From: Bigelowiella natans CCMP2755
Lineage: Eukaryota; Cercozoa; Chlorarachniophyceae
NCBI GenBank assembly: GCA_000320545.1
Contig: ADNK01002149.1
Coordinates: 1 to 35,174 of the forward strand
Reading direction: 5' to 3'
Length of the DNA stretch: 35,174 nt
Made by a program: the position numbers and the translations under genes. The notes below the pieces were generated by a model that did no database searches, was not told where the DNA came from, and was given only the letters and a program-made list of their open reading frames with translations. Shown here piece after piece: positions 23,964 to 32,938 of this stretch (positions are counted from its first letter, which is position 1; every line of letters starts with the position of its first letter).

Positions 23964-24984
23964 TTCCATCCTATTATTGTGTACAATGGTGGTGTGTAAA
24001 GGTGTCGATAGCAAAAAATGCTGGTGAAAGAACTACCAGAAATGGTAACTTTCGCTGTCTGCGCGGTCCGTATCACGTGAAAATTCGTCACAATGTGGCC
24101 TTCTTTGTCCCAGACAAAACTGTAAAAATATGTAATCTCTCAGCAAATGCAAGACTTCATAATGTGCGTGAGTCTTCTCTCCTTTACATGTAAAATCCTA
24201 TCAAAACATTGAAATCATCTCCATCTTAGTCGTTTGGCTTAAACACTCCCCTCCCCACCCCTCCTCATGCGGTTAATCTCGTACCCACTCCCTGTGCCTG
24301 CTGGTATTTCCGTGGCGTCCATGGAGAAGAAAGAATGCGTGTTCTGAACGAAGGTGCTGATGTACACTACGCCAGTCGTAGATCGTTGGAACACTTTGAT
24401 GGTACTCTGTGTAGAAAACAAGGGAAAATAACGAGCGGATTATATTCAATCCTCAATGGTCGATTTCATCGTAGGAAGGTTGCTTCCAAAGCGCCAACCG
24501 TTCCCCATTTGAAATTTGTACCTGCTCACTGGCTTGCAAAACCTGCGCTGCATTCGCGCTGTCAATACTGCTAAGCACCAAGTCGCTTCCTAAAACCGTT
24601 CCAGCAGCCAAAAGACCGCCCCCAACGGCCATGTGCTGCCCTATTTCTCGTCGACGTAGTGGATTCGTGCTTTTCTTTCCGCTGCAAGGGATTTGCTCGC
24701 TAGCGTCATCAATCTTGGTGTGCTGGTTTCCATTTTTTTTGCTTCGCACCAATAACCTGGTAACGAATGAAAGCAACCAGTGAGTTCGGTGTGTGGAATC
24801 GAAGGCGAAGCGTCTACTACAATCCCAACTGCACTAACTATTACTGCTACAACTACCTGTTTCTTCGGGGGATCTGGATGATGGGCGATAGCCTGGAACT
24901 ACGTCTTAATACACCCCCACCAATTGCGGTCGGCGTAAGGGTAGCGTAGAGTGCGACACCCAGGAGGCTGATGATCGTCATCAT
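20184..24984 (-). CDS. DEG1/HtrA-type serine protease, predicted thylakoid lumen
   Basis: A trypsin-like protease plus one PDZ domain, closest in motif order to plant DEG1, which degrades damaged lumenal and photosystem proteins. Exons 5' to 3' on the minus strand: 24857-24984, 24522-24756, 24285-24406, 24037-24119, (23836-23842), 23350-23404, 23000-23059, 22671-22757, 22332-22402, 22007-22056, 21652-21716, an unresolved piece, 21343-21394, 21211-21242, 20961-20977, 20657-20717, 20459-20544, 20184-20318 with stop TAA. The triad is intact: His in VTNFHVI, Asp in DKDIAVLK, Ser in NPGNSGGPL. Also seen are [29 protein letters not shown] and the PDZ block [17 protein letters not shown]. The N-terminus has a hydrophobic signal peptide ([17 protein letters not shown]), an Arg/Ser-rich stretch, then RRREIG, a hydrophobic run and an Ala-x-Ala-like SANAA cleavage site, fitting transport into a complex plastid and on to the lumen by the Tat route. 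Confidence 0.93.
20961..20977 (-). other. 17-base microexon of the DEG gene
   Basis: Bounded by a TTCCAG acceptor and a GTAGGA donor. It supplies G-V-A-V-L-E between RHTGAQ and [12 protein letters not shown] at the start of the PDZ domain, where the family has GVxVLxV. Phases on both sides agree (1 in, 0 out). Confidence 0.85.
21103..21170. repeat. (TTA)n next to (AGC)n in DEG intron
   Basis: About 13 TTA units directly abut about nine AGC units. They lie immediately downstream (minus-strand sense) of the exon at 21211-21242. Confidence 0.95.
22060..22331. repeat. microsatellite-filled intron splitting the catalytic Ser codon
   Basis: The intron 22057-22331 carries (AAC)n at its 3' side, a (CTC)n array (22226-22260), an oligo-C tract (22266-22284) and (TTC)n (22289-22312). 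On the minus strand the exons on either side end AAT-AG and begin C-GGC, so the serine of NSGG is assembled across it. Confidence 0.9.
23724..23760. repeat. (GCA)n microsatellite in DEG intron
   Basis: Twelve or so GCA units in the region between the catalytic-His and catalytic-Asp exons. A long CA run (23441-23475), (GAA)n (23277-23311) and (ATC)n (23928-23963) occur nearby. Confidence 0.95.
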
Positions 24985-25350
24985 TCGGCTTGTTTGAAGG
25001 GAGGAGGAGGCAAAAGCGACCGACCGAGTCTGTGGTTCGGCTTCTCTCGCTTCCCAGCGGGTATTCCTTTTCAGAAAATACTACTTTAATGTTGTCGCAT
25101 ATTCTAAAAGGGGCCCATATTATTTCTTTTCAATCTTGCAACACCGGACTGACGCAGGCCGTTTTTGAAAGGCGTCTGCGTAGAGACTCTGCAATGCCTC
25201 CACGAGAAAAATCTTGGAAGCAACCCGAAGTCAAATACTGCACTGCTTTTCTAGGAGTCTATTTTCTTTTGACGACAAGAGTCTTTGATTACCTCTTGCA
25301 GAAAACGCCCTCTTTTTCTTCTCAGAAATCTGCGGGTTCGCTTCCGTTGA
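24985..25350. promoter_or_regulatory. shared 5' interval of divergent DEG and PARP-like genes
   Basis: The 366 bases separate the DEG start codon (minus strand) from the PARP-like start codon (plus strand). An unrelated 129-codon ORF covers it but has no motif and overlaps the conserved first exon of the PARP-like gene in another frame. No specific promoter element is recognised. Confidence 0.4.
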
Positions 25351-26339
25351 ATGGTGGAATTTCTTGTCGAGTACGCTAAGAGCGGACGCTCCAAATGCAA
25401 AGCCACGAAGACGACAATCTCGAAGGTTGATCGGACAATAGCCTTCGATTCAATGGAAATCATAACTGCAACAATTTTCATACATTGCGCACGAGGGGGG
25501 GAGGGCTAGTCTTGAGTAGACCACTTTAAATGTGTCATAGCGGATGTTTGTTCTCACCTTACCTGAGACAATGACTAAGGTTGGTTCACTTGCCTACATG
25601 CGTGTGGTGTGTGCATGTATGTGTTTAATTTTCAGGGAGAAGTTCGAATAGGAAAGGTGACTGAGAGCCCTTTCGGAGATGGAGACATGACTACTTGGTA
25701 AGACCGATGAATCAGATAGCAAGAAGTCGGCCAGTAACACGATATCTCAGGTTCTCTATCGACGGGTTTGTTATCGCAAATGCGCGCGCAAGAAAGCACA
25801 CTCTTGAGAGTGTCGACGATCTCATAGGCTTTGACGATCTCAAGGTGATGCATGTCTTGACTAATATTCGAACCTAGGTTCTAATTCCCAATGTGCTTCT
25901 TATCTCCTCTTAGAAGAAGGATCAAAAGTACGTACGGGAGACTTTAAAAGGCGGCGGAGGTGGGAAAAAGGCTACATCTTCTTCAAAGACGGGAAAGCGC
26001 AAAGGAAGTTCAAAAAAGAGCAAGCCAGCCAAAAAGGCAAAGACATCCAGCTCAGGAAAGGGAGGCATATCTGGCAAAGCAATATGCGTGACAGGAAAAA
26101 TAACTGGAATGACCCGAGCTGTTGTTCAAGCAAAGGTATTAGCATTCTTGATGATCATCCCCGGTTTCTCATCGCACTAATCACTATCAGATATTGGGTA
26201 TGGGAGGTATCGTAAAAAAATCGGTCACGAAATCAGTGGATATTCTCGTTGCTGGGCCGGGTTCAGGGTACATATTTTTGCAACAAAAGCTTTCTTATTA
26301 TTTCCTATTTATTATATTATCTTTCTTCCTCTCTCTCTC

Positions 26340-26434
<95 letters not shown>

Positions 26435-27871
26435 AACCTCCCGCTGTTTCCATCTTCTTCCCCCCCCTAAGCTCCAAACTGGACCTCGCTGAAGCTTACG
26501 GCATTGAAGTATGGAACGAAGATAAACTCTTCGCTGCGCTTGGAATATCATCCGAATCCAAAGAAATGGTCTGCTAGTGTTGCAATTTAAAAACCGAGAT
26601 AAACCATAAAATGACATTCCACCGTAGGAAGAAAGCGATGAAGACGACGAAGAGGAGGAAGAGGATGAGGAAAAATTAGAGGAAGATGGATCTATAAAGG
26701 GAAAAACAGTTTGCATCACGGGGAAGATTACGGGAATGACCCGTAAGGAAGCGGAGCGGGAGGTACAACTACTGGTGGAAGATTGCCATTTTTGGAAAAT
26801 AATGAGCTTATTGAAGCAGACCGTCAGCAGTAACAGCGCTACAAGAGCAGGATAGATAAACTAAATATTCTACTTCTCCTTCTGCTGCTTCTGTTTCAAG
26901 ATTAAGAAATTAGGCGGAATTCCGAAGAGCTCGATAACCAAGTCTCTTGATATCCTCGTAGCTGGCAAGGATACCGGGTAATTAGGAGAAGAGAAGAAAA
27001 TGCCTGCACACCCATTTCACAATCTGCTGCCTCACACTTTTAATTTAACCCGCGCCTGATATAATTTCGATTTCTCAAAGATCCAAGCTCGACCTGGCAA
27101 AGGCGTATAAAATCAAAATATGGGACGAGGACACCTTCTTCATTGCAGCTGGCCTAAAGTCCGCAGGGGGGAAGGAGAAGGTGAGCACCCACAATTTCTT
27201 CTGAATTGAGATTACAGAAATTTTGTCTGAGCGAGATTCGAATAATTAAGGATGATGCAGACGAGGAGGAAGCAGACGATGAAGAGGAGGTTTTACACGG
27301 AAAATATGTTGTAATGATCTGTTATATGCATCATCATCAGTATCATTATCGTGGTCATCGTCGATGATCATCATCATCCCGAAATGGTTGACATAAGTTT
27401 AAGGAATAAAATTAACATGGACAAATGGCACCTAGGCAATGGAGGAAGATGAGGATGAGGATGAAGATGAAGACCCGGAAGGTATGCTACAATTGATATA
27501 ATTAGTTTGCTCGTACCTAAACTGAATGATTGCTCGTGTTTACGAATGTCCATTTTAGATGTCGATTTAAAGGGAATTGCCATGGCTTACATGGAGAAAG
27601 CTGGAAAATTCTGGGAGATCCGTATCGAGAAGAAGACGACGTATGTTGCCGCATGTTGTGTAATTCCTTGCCTTTTTACTCCACGAGAAAATATACAAGA
27701 ATACTTCCGGATGTTAACAACTACTTTATTTTGCAAAGATATGTTCACTCTGGAGCGGTTGGGTCACCAGGGGCGACAGTGATAAAATCTCATCCATCTG
27801 AATCTAAAGCTAAATCGTGGGTTAACAAACAAATCTCGTCTAAGAAAAAGAAGGGTTTCGTGGACGCTTAA
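25351..27871 (+). CDS. zf-PARP-like/BRCT/BRCT/WGR protein without PARP catalytic domain
   Basis: Thirteen exons close in phase to a 419-residue protein: 25351-25425, 25636-25697, 25751-25844, 25914-26135, 26191-26267, 26472-26568, 26628-26762, 26901-26977, 27081-27180, 27251-27310, 27436-27481, 27559-27640, 27739-27871. Residues about 1-80 match a PARP-type zinc finger (VEYAKSGRSKCKATKTTI, GEVRIGKV, TTWF, VDDLIGFDDLK), the fold that recognises DNA breaks. Only one of the four zinc ligands (Cys16) is kept. A Lys/Ser-rich linker (KRKGSSKKSKPAKKAK) could be a nuclear signal. Two BRCT domains follow (ICVTGKITGMTR...SVDILVAG...EVWNEDKLF and VCITGKITGMTR...SLDILVAG...KIWDEDTFF), separated by acidic linkers. 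The end is a WGR-like domain (GKFWEIRIEKK...GATVIKSHPSESKAKSWV) whose signature reads HSGAVG. It stops there, so it cannot make poly(ADP-ribose). A DNA-binding or scaffold role in repair is inferred. Confidence 0.88.
26331..26431. repeat. long (CT)n microsatellite in PARP-like gene intron
   Basis: About 100 bases of almost pure CT with few interruptions, ending 40 bases before the acceptor at 26470-26471. It is the longest dinucleotide tract of the window. Confidence 0.95.
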
Positions 27872-28147
27872 TTGGTCTAGTGGTACTCGATAGCATGCAT
27901 GATCTAGACCATGGAGCGCATGTTGATATACTTGCGATGCTTTAATTTGTAATGCCGGGCTAAATAGAAATAAAGTTGCTCATGCAATTAATGACAATGA
28001 TGGAGCACGTGCGCTTGTGAAGCAAAGACTAATGAAAACATAGAGCCACCGCTAGAACACATGAGACAGTATGGTGTCATGAAGTGATTAAATTCTTTCA
28101 ATTGTCATCCTAATGCAGCGCGGCTCTTGTCACAGCGCTGGTACACA

Positions 28148-28178
<31 letters not shown>

Positions 28179-28744
28179 TACACACACTACACACACATGC
28201 ATGCATGTGCACATGTGCATGCATGTATACATGCATAGAGAGAGAGAGAGAGAGAAAGGGGGGGGGGGGGCAGTAGTGTGACGTACTCCTAATATTATTA
28301 TGCAACCTAGCTTAGCGCTGCATTCTAGCAATGCTACTTCTTTCTATCGTCGGTGCATAGATTCACTGTTCTGTGATGCAGGTTGCGCGACCTAGTGCTC
28401 AGCATACTAATAACGCACGCAATGGCATATATATAGACAGAAATGTGTAGCTAGGTATGCTTGGCGAGGCACTACCGAGGCTTCTACCGTACAATGTAAA
28501 AAAATCGGTGAGGATAAATTTTACTTCGATGCATTGATGCATTCTCTGAGTGCTGGTAATTATTTATTTTTGCGTATCTTTAGTAGTACAGTTTCAACAT
28601 CTACATCCCAACCACAACTACTTTTGACCTCCTCACACTGGTCGAACAACGCTACGACTGACTGGTGCTTCATGCATAAAGAATTCAAAACTTCTAAATG
28701 CTACGCACCTTCACTTCCTTCGAGCACACTAATACTGTTAGTAA
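27872..28744. other. intergenic between convergent PARP-like and Alba genes
   Basis: Holds a (CA)n run (28149-28178), an alternating CATGCATGTGCACATGTGCA segment (about 28197-28237), a GA run and an oligo-G tract (28258-28270). The short ORFs at 28105-28331 are translations of these repeats. No gene seen. Confidence 0.6.
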
Positions 28745-29397
28745 TTACGAAGCCTCTGTTGCTTCCTCCTTACTGGGCTCTTCTGTCGTAGGTTTTTGGA
28801 TGATCTCTATGATCATTTTCTTTTTAATTTGCGTGCTAGATGGCACCATGGTTGTCATGGTTTGAATCTTAGTGATCTCACAGTTCATACTGTGTACAAG
28901 TAACTGAGAAAGATCCACGGTTGGCATTATCGCCATACCAAGAGCCTGCAGCACTACTTTATCGTGGGTTTCAAATAATTTTTTAATTCTTCTCCGATAC
29001 TGGCTCACTGGTCTTTTCCTGGAACTCGACACATAGATTATGTTGCTCTCCTTTTTTTCCTTCCCGTCCTCGACTGCGCCGTCCCCATTCGCGCTACCCT
29101 CCTTTTCGTTCGCAACAGGCTTTTCTACATCATCGGCCTTAACCTCCTCTTCCTAAATAAATGTTCGAAAGTTCAGTGTTTCTGATATTTTATCAGGTTG
29201 GATTCCGGCTGAGAGCTGCAAAAATCGTTTACATTTATTCAGTTTCTAGGAATGCGTGCTCGTTTCTCTTTTTTCGAAATGGTGAGCCACTTCGAATCAT
29301 AGAGGACTAAAGGATGCAATGAAAATTCGTGCCATCGTGCTCAGCCTCGAGGCACCTGAGGTTGCTCCGGCTGTTGTTGGGGCTCGTCCTGCGGCAT
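28745..29397 (-). CDS. Alba-domain nucleic-acid-binding protein
   Basis: Two exons (29356-29397 and 28745-29152) join in phase 0 and encode 149 residues, starting MPQDEPQQQPEQPQ and ending at TAA. After an acidic, low-complexity N-terminal part of about 50 residues comes a typical Alba fold: NIIYVSSSRKRPVSQYRRRI, then DKVVLQALGMAIMPTVDLSQ, then CEITKIQTM. Alba proteins bind DNA or RNA as dimers; in plants and protists they act in R-loop stability, translation control or chromatin. The Lys/Arg-rich loop and the V-V-L-Q-A-x-G-x-A-I core helix are both present. It is divergent with the RNase H2A gene. Which nucleic acid it prefers cannot be read from the sequence. Confidence 0.9.
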
Positions 29398-29686
29398 TCC
29401 TGTGGATGAGATGTGCTATGGGGTAAATGCGAAGAATCACAATATGAATCGAATATGACCTATGTTCGAGATATGCGACATAAAAGTAGTATTCAATTTG
29501 AACAAAAATCTCATATTGATATCCCGCTTCATCCTTGTGATTGAGAATTGGATCAATGCGTGTCCGTGAATCGGGGGAAATCAGCATTAGCGACAAGCAT
29601 ATTTCCGTCGAATTATAAGTCATGCGGGAATCTATTGAGAGTCTCACGAGAGTCTCTTCAGGGAAAACAGCTTCGCGCCAAAACAC
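29398..29686. promoter_or_regulatory. bidirectional interval between Alba and RNase H2A
   Basis: Only 289 bases separate the two start codons, so both promoters and both 5' leaders must lie here. Unlike the introns it is free of microsatellites. No specific factor site is recognised. Confidence 0.5.
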
Positions 29687-31024
29687 ATGAGCACGATGGA
29701 AGGCGAGGAGATGAAAGGCTGCGAAGGTAAATAATACGGGCCAGTCGAATTTTAGTGTACGCTGAAATGTATTCCATTTTCCCTCAGATACCAACACAAC
29801 TAGTGCGATGAAGCAGGAAGAAGAAGAAGCTATAAGTCGCAGTGATCCTCATATTCTAGGAATCGATGAAGCTGGGCGTGGGCCAGTTCTAGGTCCTTTG
29901 GTGTATGGAATCTGCTATTGCCCAAAGAAAATGCAAGAGCTTTTGAAGACTCTGGGCTTTGCTGGTAATCTGCATGAAAATTGAGCCTATATGCTCCTTG
30001 CTATTCTAAGGGAGATGAAAATTTGGTTGATGAATGTATGTATGCGCTAGTAAATGTGTGTGTGTATGTGTGTGCGTGTGTGTGAGAGAATTTCGTAAGC
30101 CAACGAACGAATGGTTGCTTGCAGACTCCAAAGTACTTTCAGAAGAGCAGCGCGAGAAGCTCTTCGCCCTCATAAAAGCAACAAAAGCTTTAGGGTGGAA
30201 GGTAGACGTTATATCCCCGGAGGAGATATCAGACGTCATGCTTAGGCCGCAAAAACAGAGTCTGAACCAACTATCTCATAATTCTGCAATGAGCCTTGTG
30301 CGCCAGGCCCTCGATGAGGGCGTCAACGTCACAGAGGTGCTTCCAGACTAATGCTAAAGCTATGTTTTGCATCTACATATGCACGCCTTAATTAGACACT
30401 TTTTGATATCAAAGGTGTTCGTTGACACCGTCGGCCCTCCCGATTCTTATAGAGCAAAGCTTGAGCGAAACTTTCCTGGCATAGAATTTACAGTCACGTC
30501 AAAAGCTGACAGTAAGTTTCCTATTGTAAGTGCCGCAAGTATCTGCGCAAAGGTGAGCAAGCTTTTCCTCCTTTCCGTATCCATAGCCTCCTCGACTTAC
30601 ACTGGGTTCCCCATCGTACCACTCATCAGGTGGTGCGAGATCATGCTCTTGATGGCTGGACCTACATAGAAGAGGAAAAGCCAAACAACGACTTCGGTTG
30701 TGGATATCCAGGGGATGAGAATACAAAAAGATGGCTGAAAGAAAACTTCGACCCTGTATTCGGATTTCCCTCCCTCGTGCGATTCTCGTGGTCTACAGCC
30801 AGAAATATTGTGGAGGAGAAGGGACATGCTGTCGACTGGTACATTATATTCAGTGCGTTTAAGATGATAGACAAATCGATTTACCTTTTTTACTTAGGGG
30901 GAACGATCAAGAACAACCTTCGGTGACGAGCTACTTCAGCTCTAAAGCTTCTTCAGGTCCCAAGTTGAAGGACAGATTTCGTTATTTTCAACGCAAGCAA
31001 GCAGAGCTCGTCACAACCTTCTAG
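29687..31024 (+). CDS. RNASEH2A: ribonuclease H2 subunit A (RNase HII family)
   Basis: Six exons (29687-29726, 29788-29964, 30125-30336, 30415-30552, 30630-30838, 30898-31024) chain in phase to a 300-residue protein ending in TAG, the usual length of the eukaryotic subunit. It is the catalytic subunit of the nuclear RNase H2 complex, cutting RNA in RNA-DNA hybrids and starting removal of single ribonucleotides from DNA. The metal-binding acidic residues are in place: Asp and Glu of [10 protein letters not shown], Asp of [17 protein letters not shown], and Asp of [19 protein letters not shown]. The tyrosine of [12 protein letters not shown], which senses the ribonucleotide junction, is also kept. 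An earlier in-frame Met (29687) precedes the one at 29696, and either could start translation. The C-terminus carries QPSVTSYF, which fits a PCNA-interacting peptide, followed by a basic RFRYFQRKQ tail. A (GT)n run lies just before exon three. Confidence 0.95.
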
Positions 31025-31650
31025 CGTAGCCGCTTATCTTTGTCGCTAGGAAGAAGAATCGAAACAATATCATTTCGATGCTGCAAATGTAGTCAACAAG
31101 TGACCGTATCATCGGGGCCAAATTTCGATATCGTATATAATGCAGCTCCCGCACTCGCATCACATGTACACCAGTGAGTCGTCCATATAGATCATAAAAT
31201 ACCCATGACAAACCTCCTCCACACGCGCACCTTCGAATGGCCTGCGAATATCTAAGCATGCACGCGATGTTGGCTCAACTGCTTGACTGCTCATGCCCGC
31301 ACTTCTAGACGTACAATCTAGCTAGACAGACAGATCATCATTGTTTAATTCGAGTCCGGACTTGCAAGCGTTGCGATGCGCATCGCTAGATCGTAGCAGT
31401 GCCAAACAACTGCCTTGATACATAAATGCAAGTTTCATGCATAGCTAGATCTAGAGATGTGGCGCTACAATACTTCGTTACAAGCATTTTAGCACCTCAT
31501 CTTCATAAACTTAAATTCTTACATTGTATTCACTATATACTTTTCAACTTCATTAGTCGTAGATCATTTGTTGTTCATATGCATGCTGTGTACATTCCAG
31601 CAAAGCTAGAAAGGAAGCAGTAAGTTACGCTCGGAGGCGCGCATGCTTTC
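31025..31650. other. intergenic between convergent RNase H2A and PIEZO genes
   Basis: No conserved coding segment on either strand. CTAGATC/AGATCTAG-like words recur around 31320-31450. Should contain both 3' untranslated regions. Confidence 0.6.
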
Positions 31651-32342
31651 TTATGAAATTTTCTTATCCTTACGCTTTGCCAGCTCTATCAGGAGCCTGC
31701 GTAGTTGCATATCAACCGTCATTCTAAGCTTCCCTCCTCATGAAAACTCGGCGCGTGCACGAGCGAGACATGGATTGAAATATAATAGTTTATAATTAGT
31801 CACCTTGGCGTGCGCAAGATCTTTGTGAGCTGTCTAAATAACTCTTCCTCGAGCTCCAACTGGCCTGAATTATCGTTCATTCGCAATGTTTAATAAGATA
31901 CATATAGACTAAGATGTCTCTCCTCTGATTCGAATCACCTGTACTCCTTGCGATGAAGACCGACTCGCAATACTTTAGTAGTACGGTGGCGTCCTGCAAG
32001 TGCTTGTACCTGTAAAAAATGACGTAGAAGAGAGATGTTTTCAGCATCACTACTTTTTCACGTCGTTAGAGCGGGGAACATTGCTCCTGTAGTTGCTAGC
32101 AACGAATTTTAACAAAAAGTTCTACAATATGTATATTATTTAATTTATATAATCTCTTATGACATGATGCTTTGTGTTTGGCCAGAAAACTGGAGGCGCA
32201 CGAGGTTGCCGATGGTCACAATCACGGTGATGTATATTCCGATCTAATCAAAGAAAAGGGAAGGGGGAACAACAGTGATGTTTACGTGTAAATAAGTAGC
32301 ATTTAAGATATAATTTAATGTTTGACTCTTTTCACTTTCCGA

Positions 32343-32382
<40 letters not shown>

Positions 32383-32898
32383 GCGTGCGTGTGTGCGTGT
32401 TAGATATCTCTCAGTCGCATTCACTAATTGTTGTTGTTGTTGTTACCACACTGTAGCCCGACAGTGCAAGAGAGGCCGGGAAGACCTGAAAATATAGTGG
32501 TTATGGATTGTTGCAGTTGAAGGCGTAACTGCCCAATGTTTCCCCCTCATATTCAATATATTCCAAATCTGCCTCCCCCCCTCTAACTTCACACACACAC
32601 ACACACACACACGCACACACACAAACACAAACACAAACCTCGTTCGAAACGGATACGATGCCGATGCCTCTGGCTGGGGCAGAAGCGGGCTCATTGCTCC
32701 GATCTTCAAAACTTCCTCCGAAGGCGGTTTCATGCCCTTCGCCCCCCACACGCCAGTAGATAGTGCCCCCACCTCCATACATTCCATGCGACGGCTTTTT
32801 AAGGTCAAGATATATGCCGAGACGTGTCGAGACCAGCTCCTGATATTTTTATGAACGAATTTCATAATTTATGCAATATATACATAAATACTACATAA

Positions 32899-32938
<40 letters not shown>

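Noticed and set aside
24990-25379. 129-codon plus-strand ORF
   Set aside because: No motifs, and its end overlaps the conserved first exon of the PARP-like gene in a different frame.
25251-25481. 76-codon minus-strand ORF with a hydrophobic start
   Set aside because: Lies antisense to the PARP-like first exon. DEG already has its signal-peptide exon at 24857-24984 in correct phase.
28197-28237. Perfect inverted repeat or terminator-like hairpin
   Set aside because: The CATGCA/TGCACATGTGCA stretch is only partly self-complementary and reads as an extension of the neighbouring CA microsatellite.
29297-29797. 166-codon minus-strand ORF
   Set aside because: Antisense to the Alba/RNase H2A promoter interval and RNase H2A exon one, with no recognisable motif.
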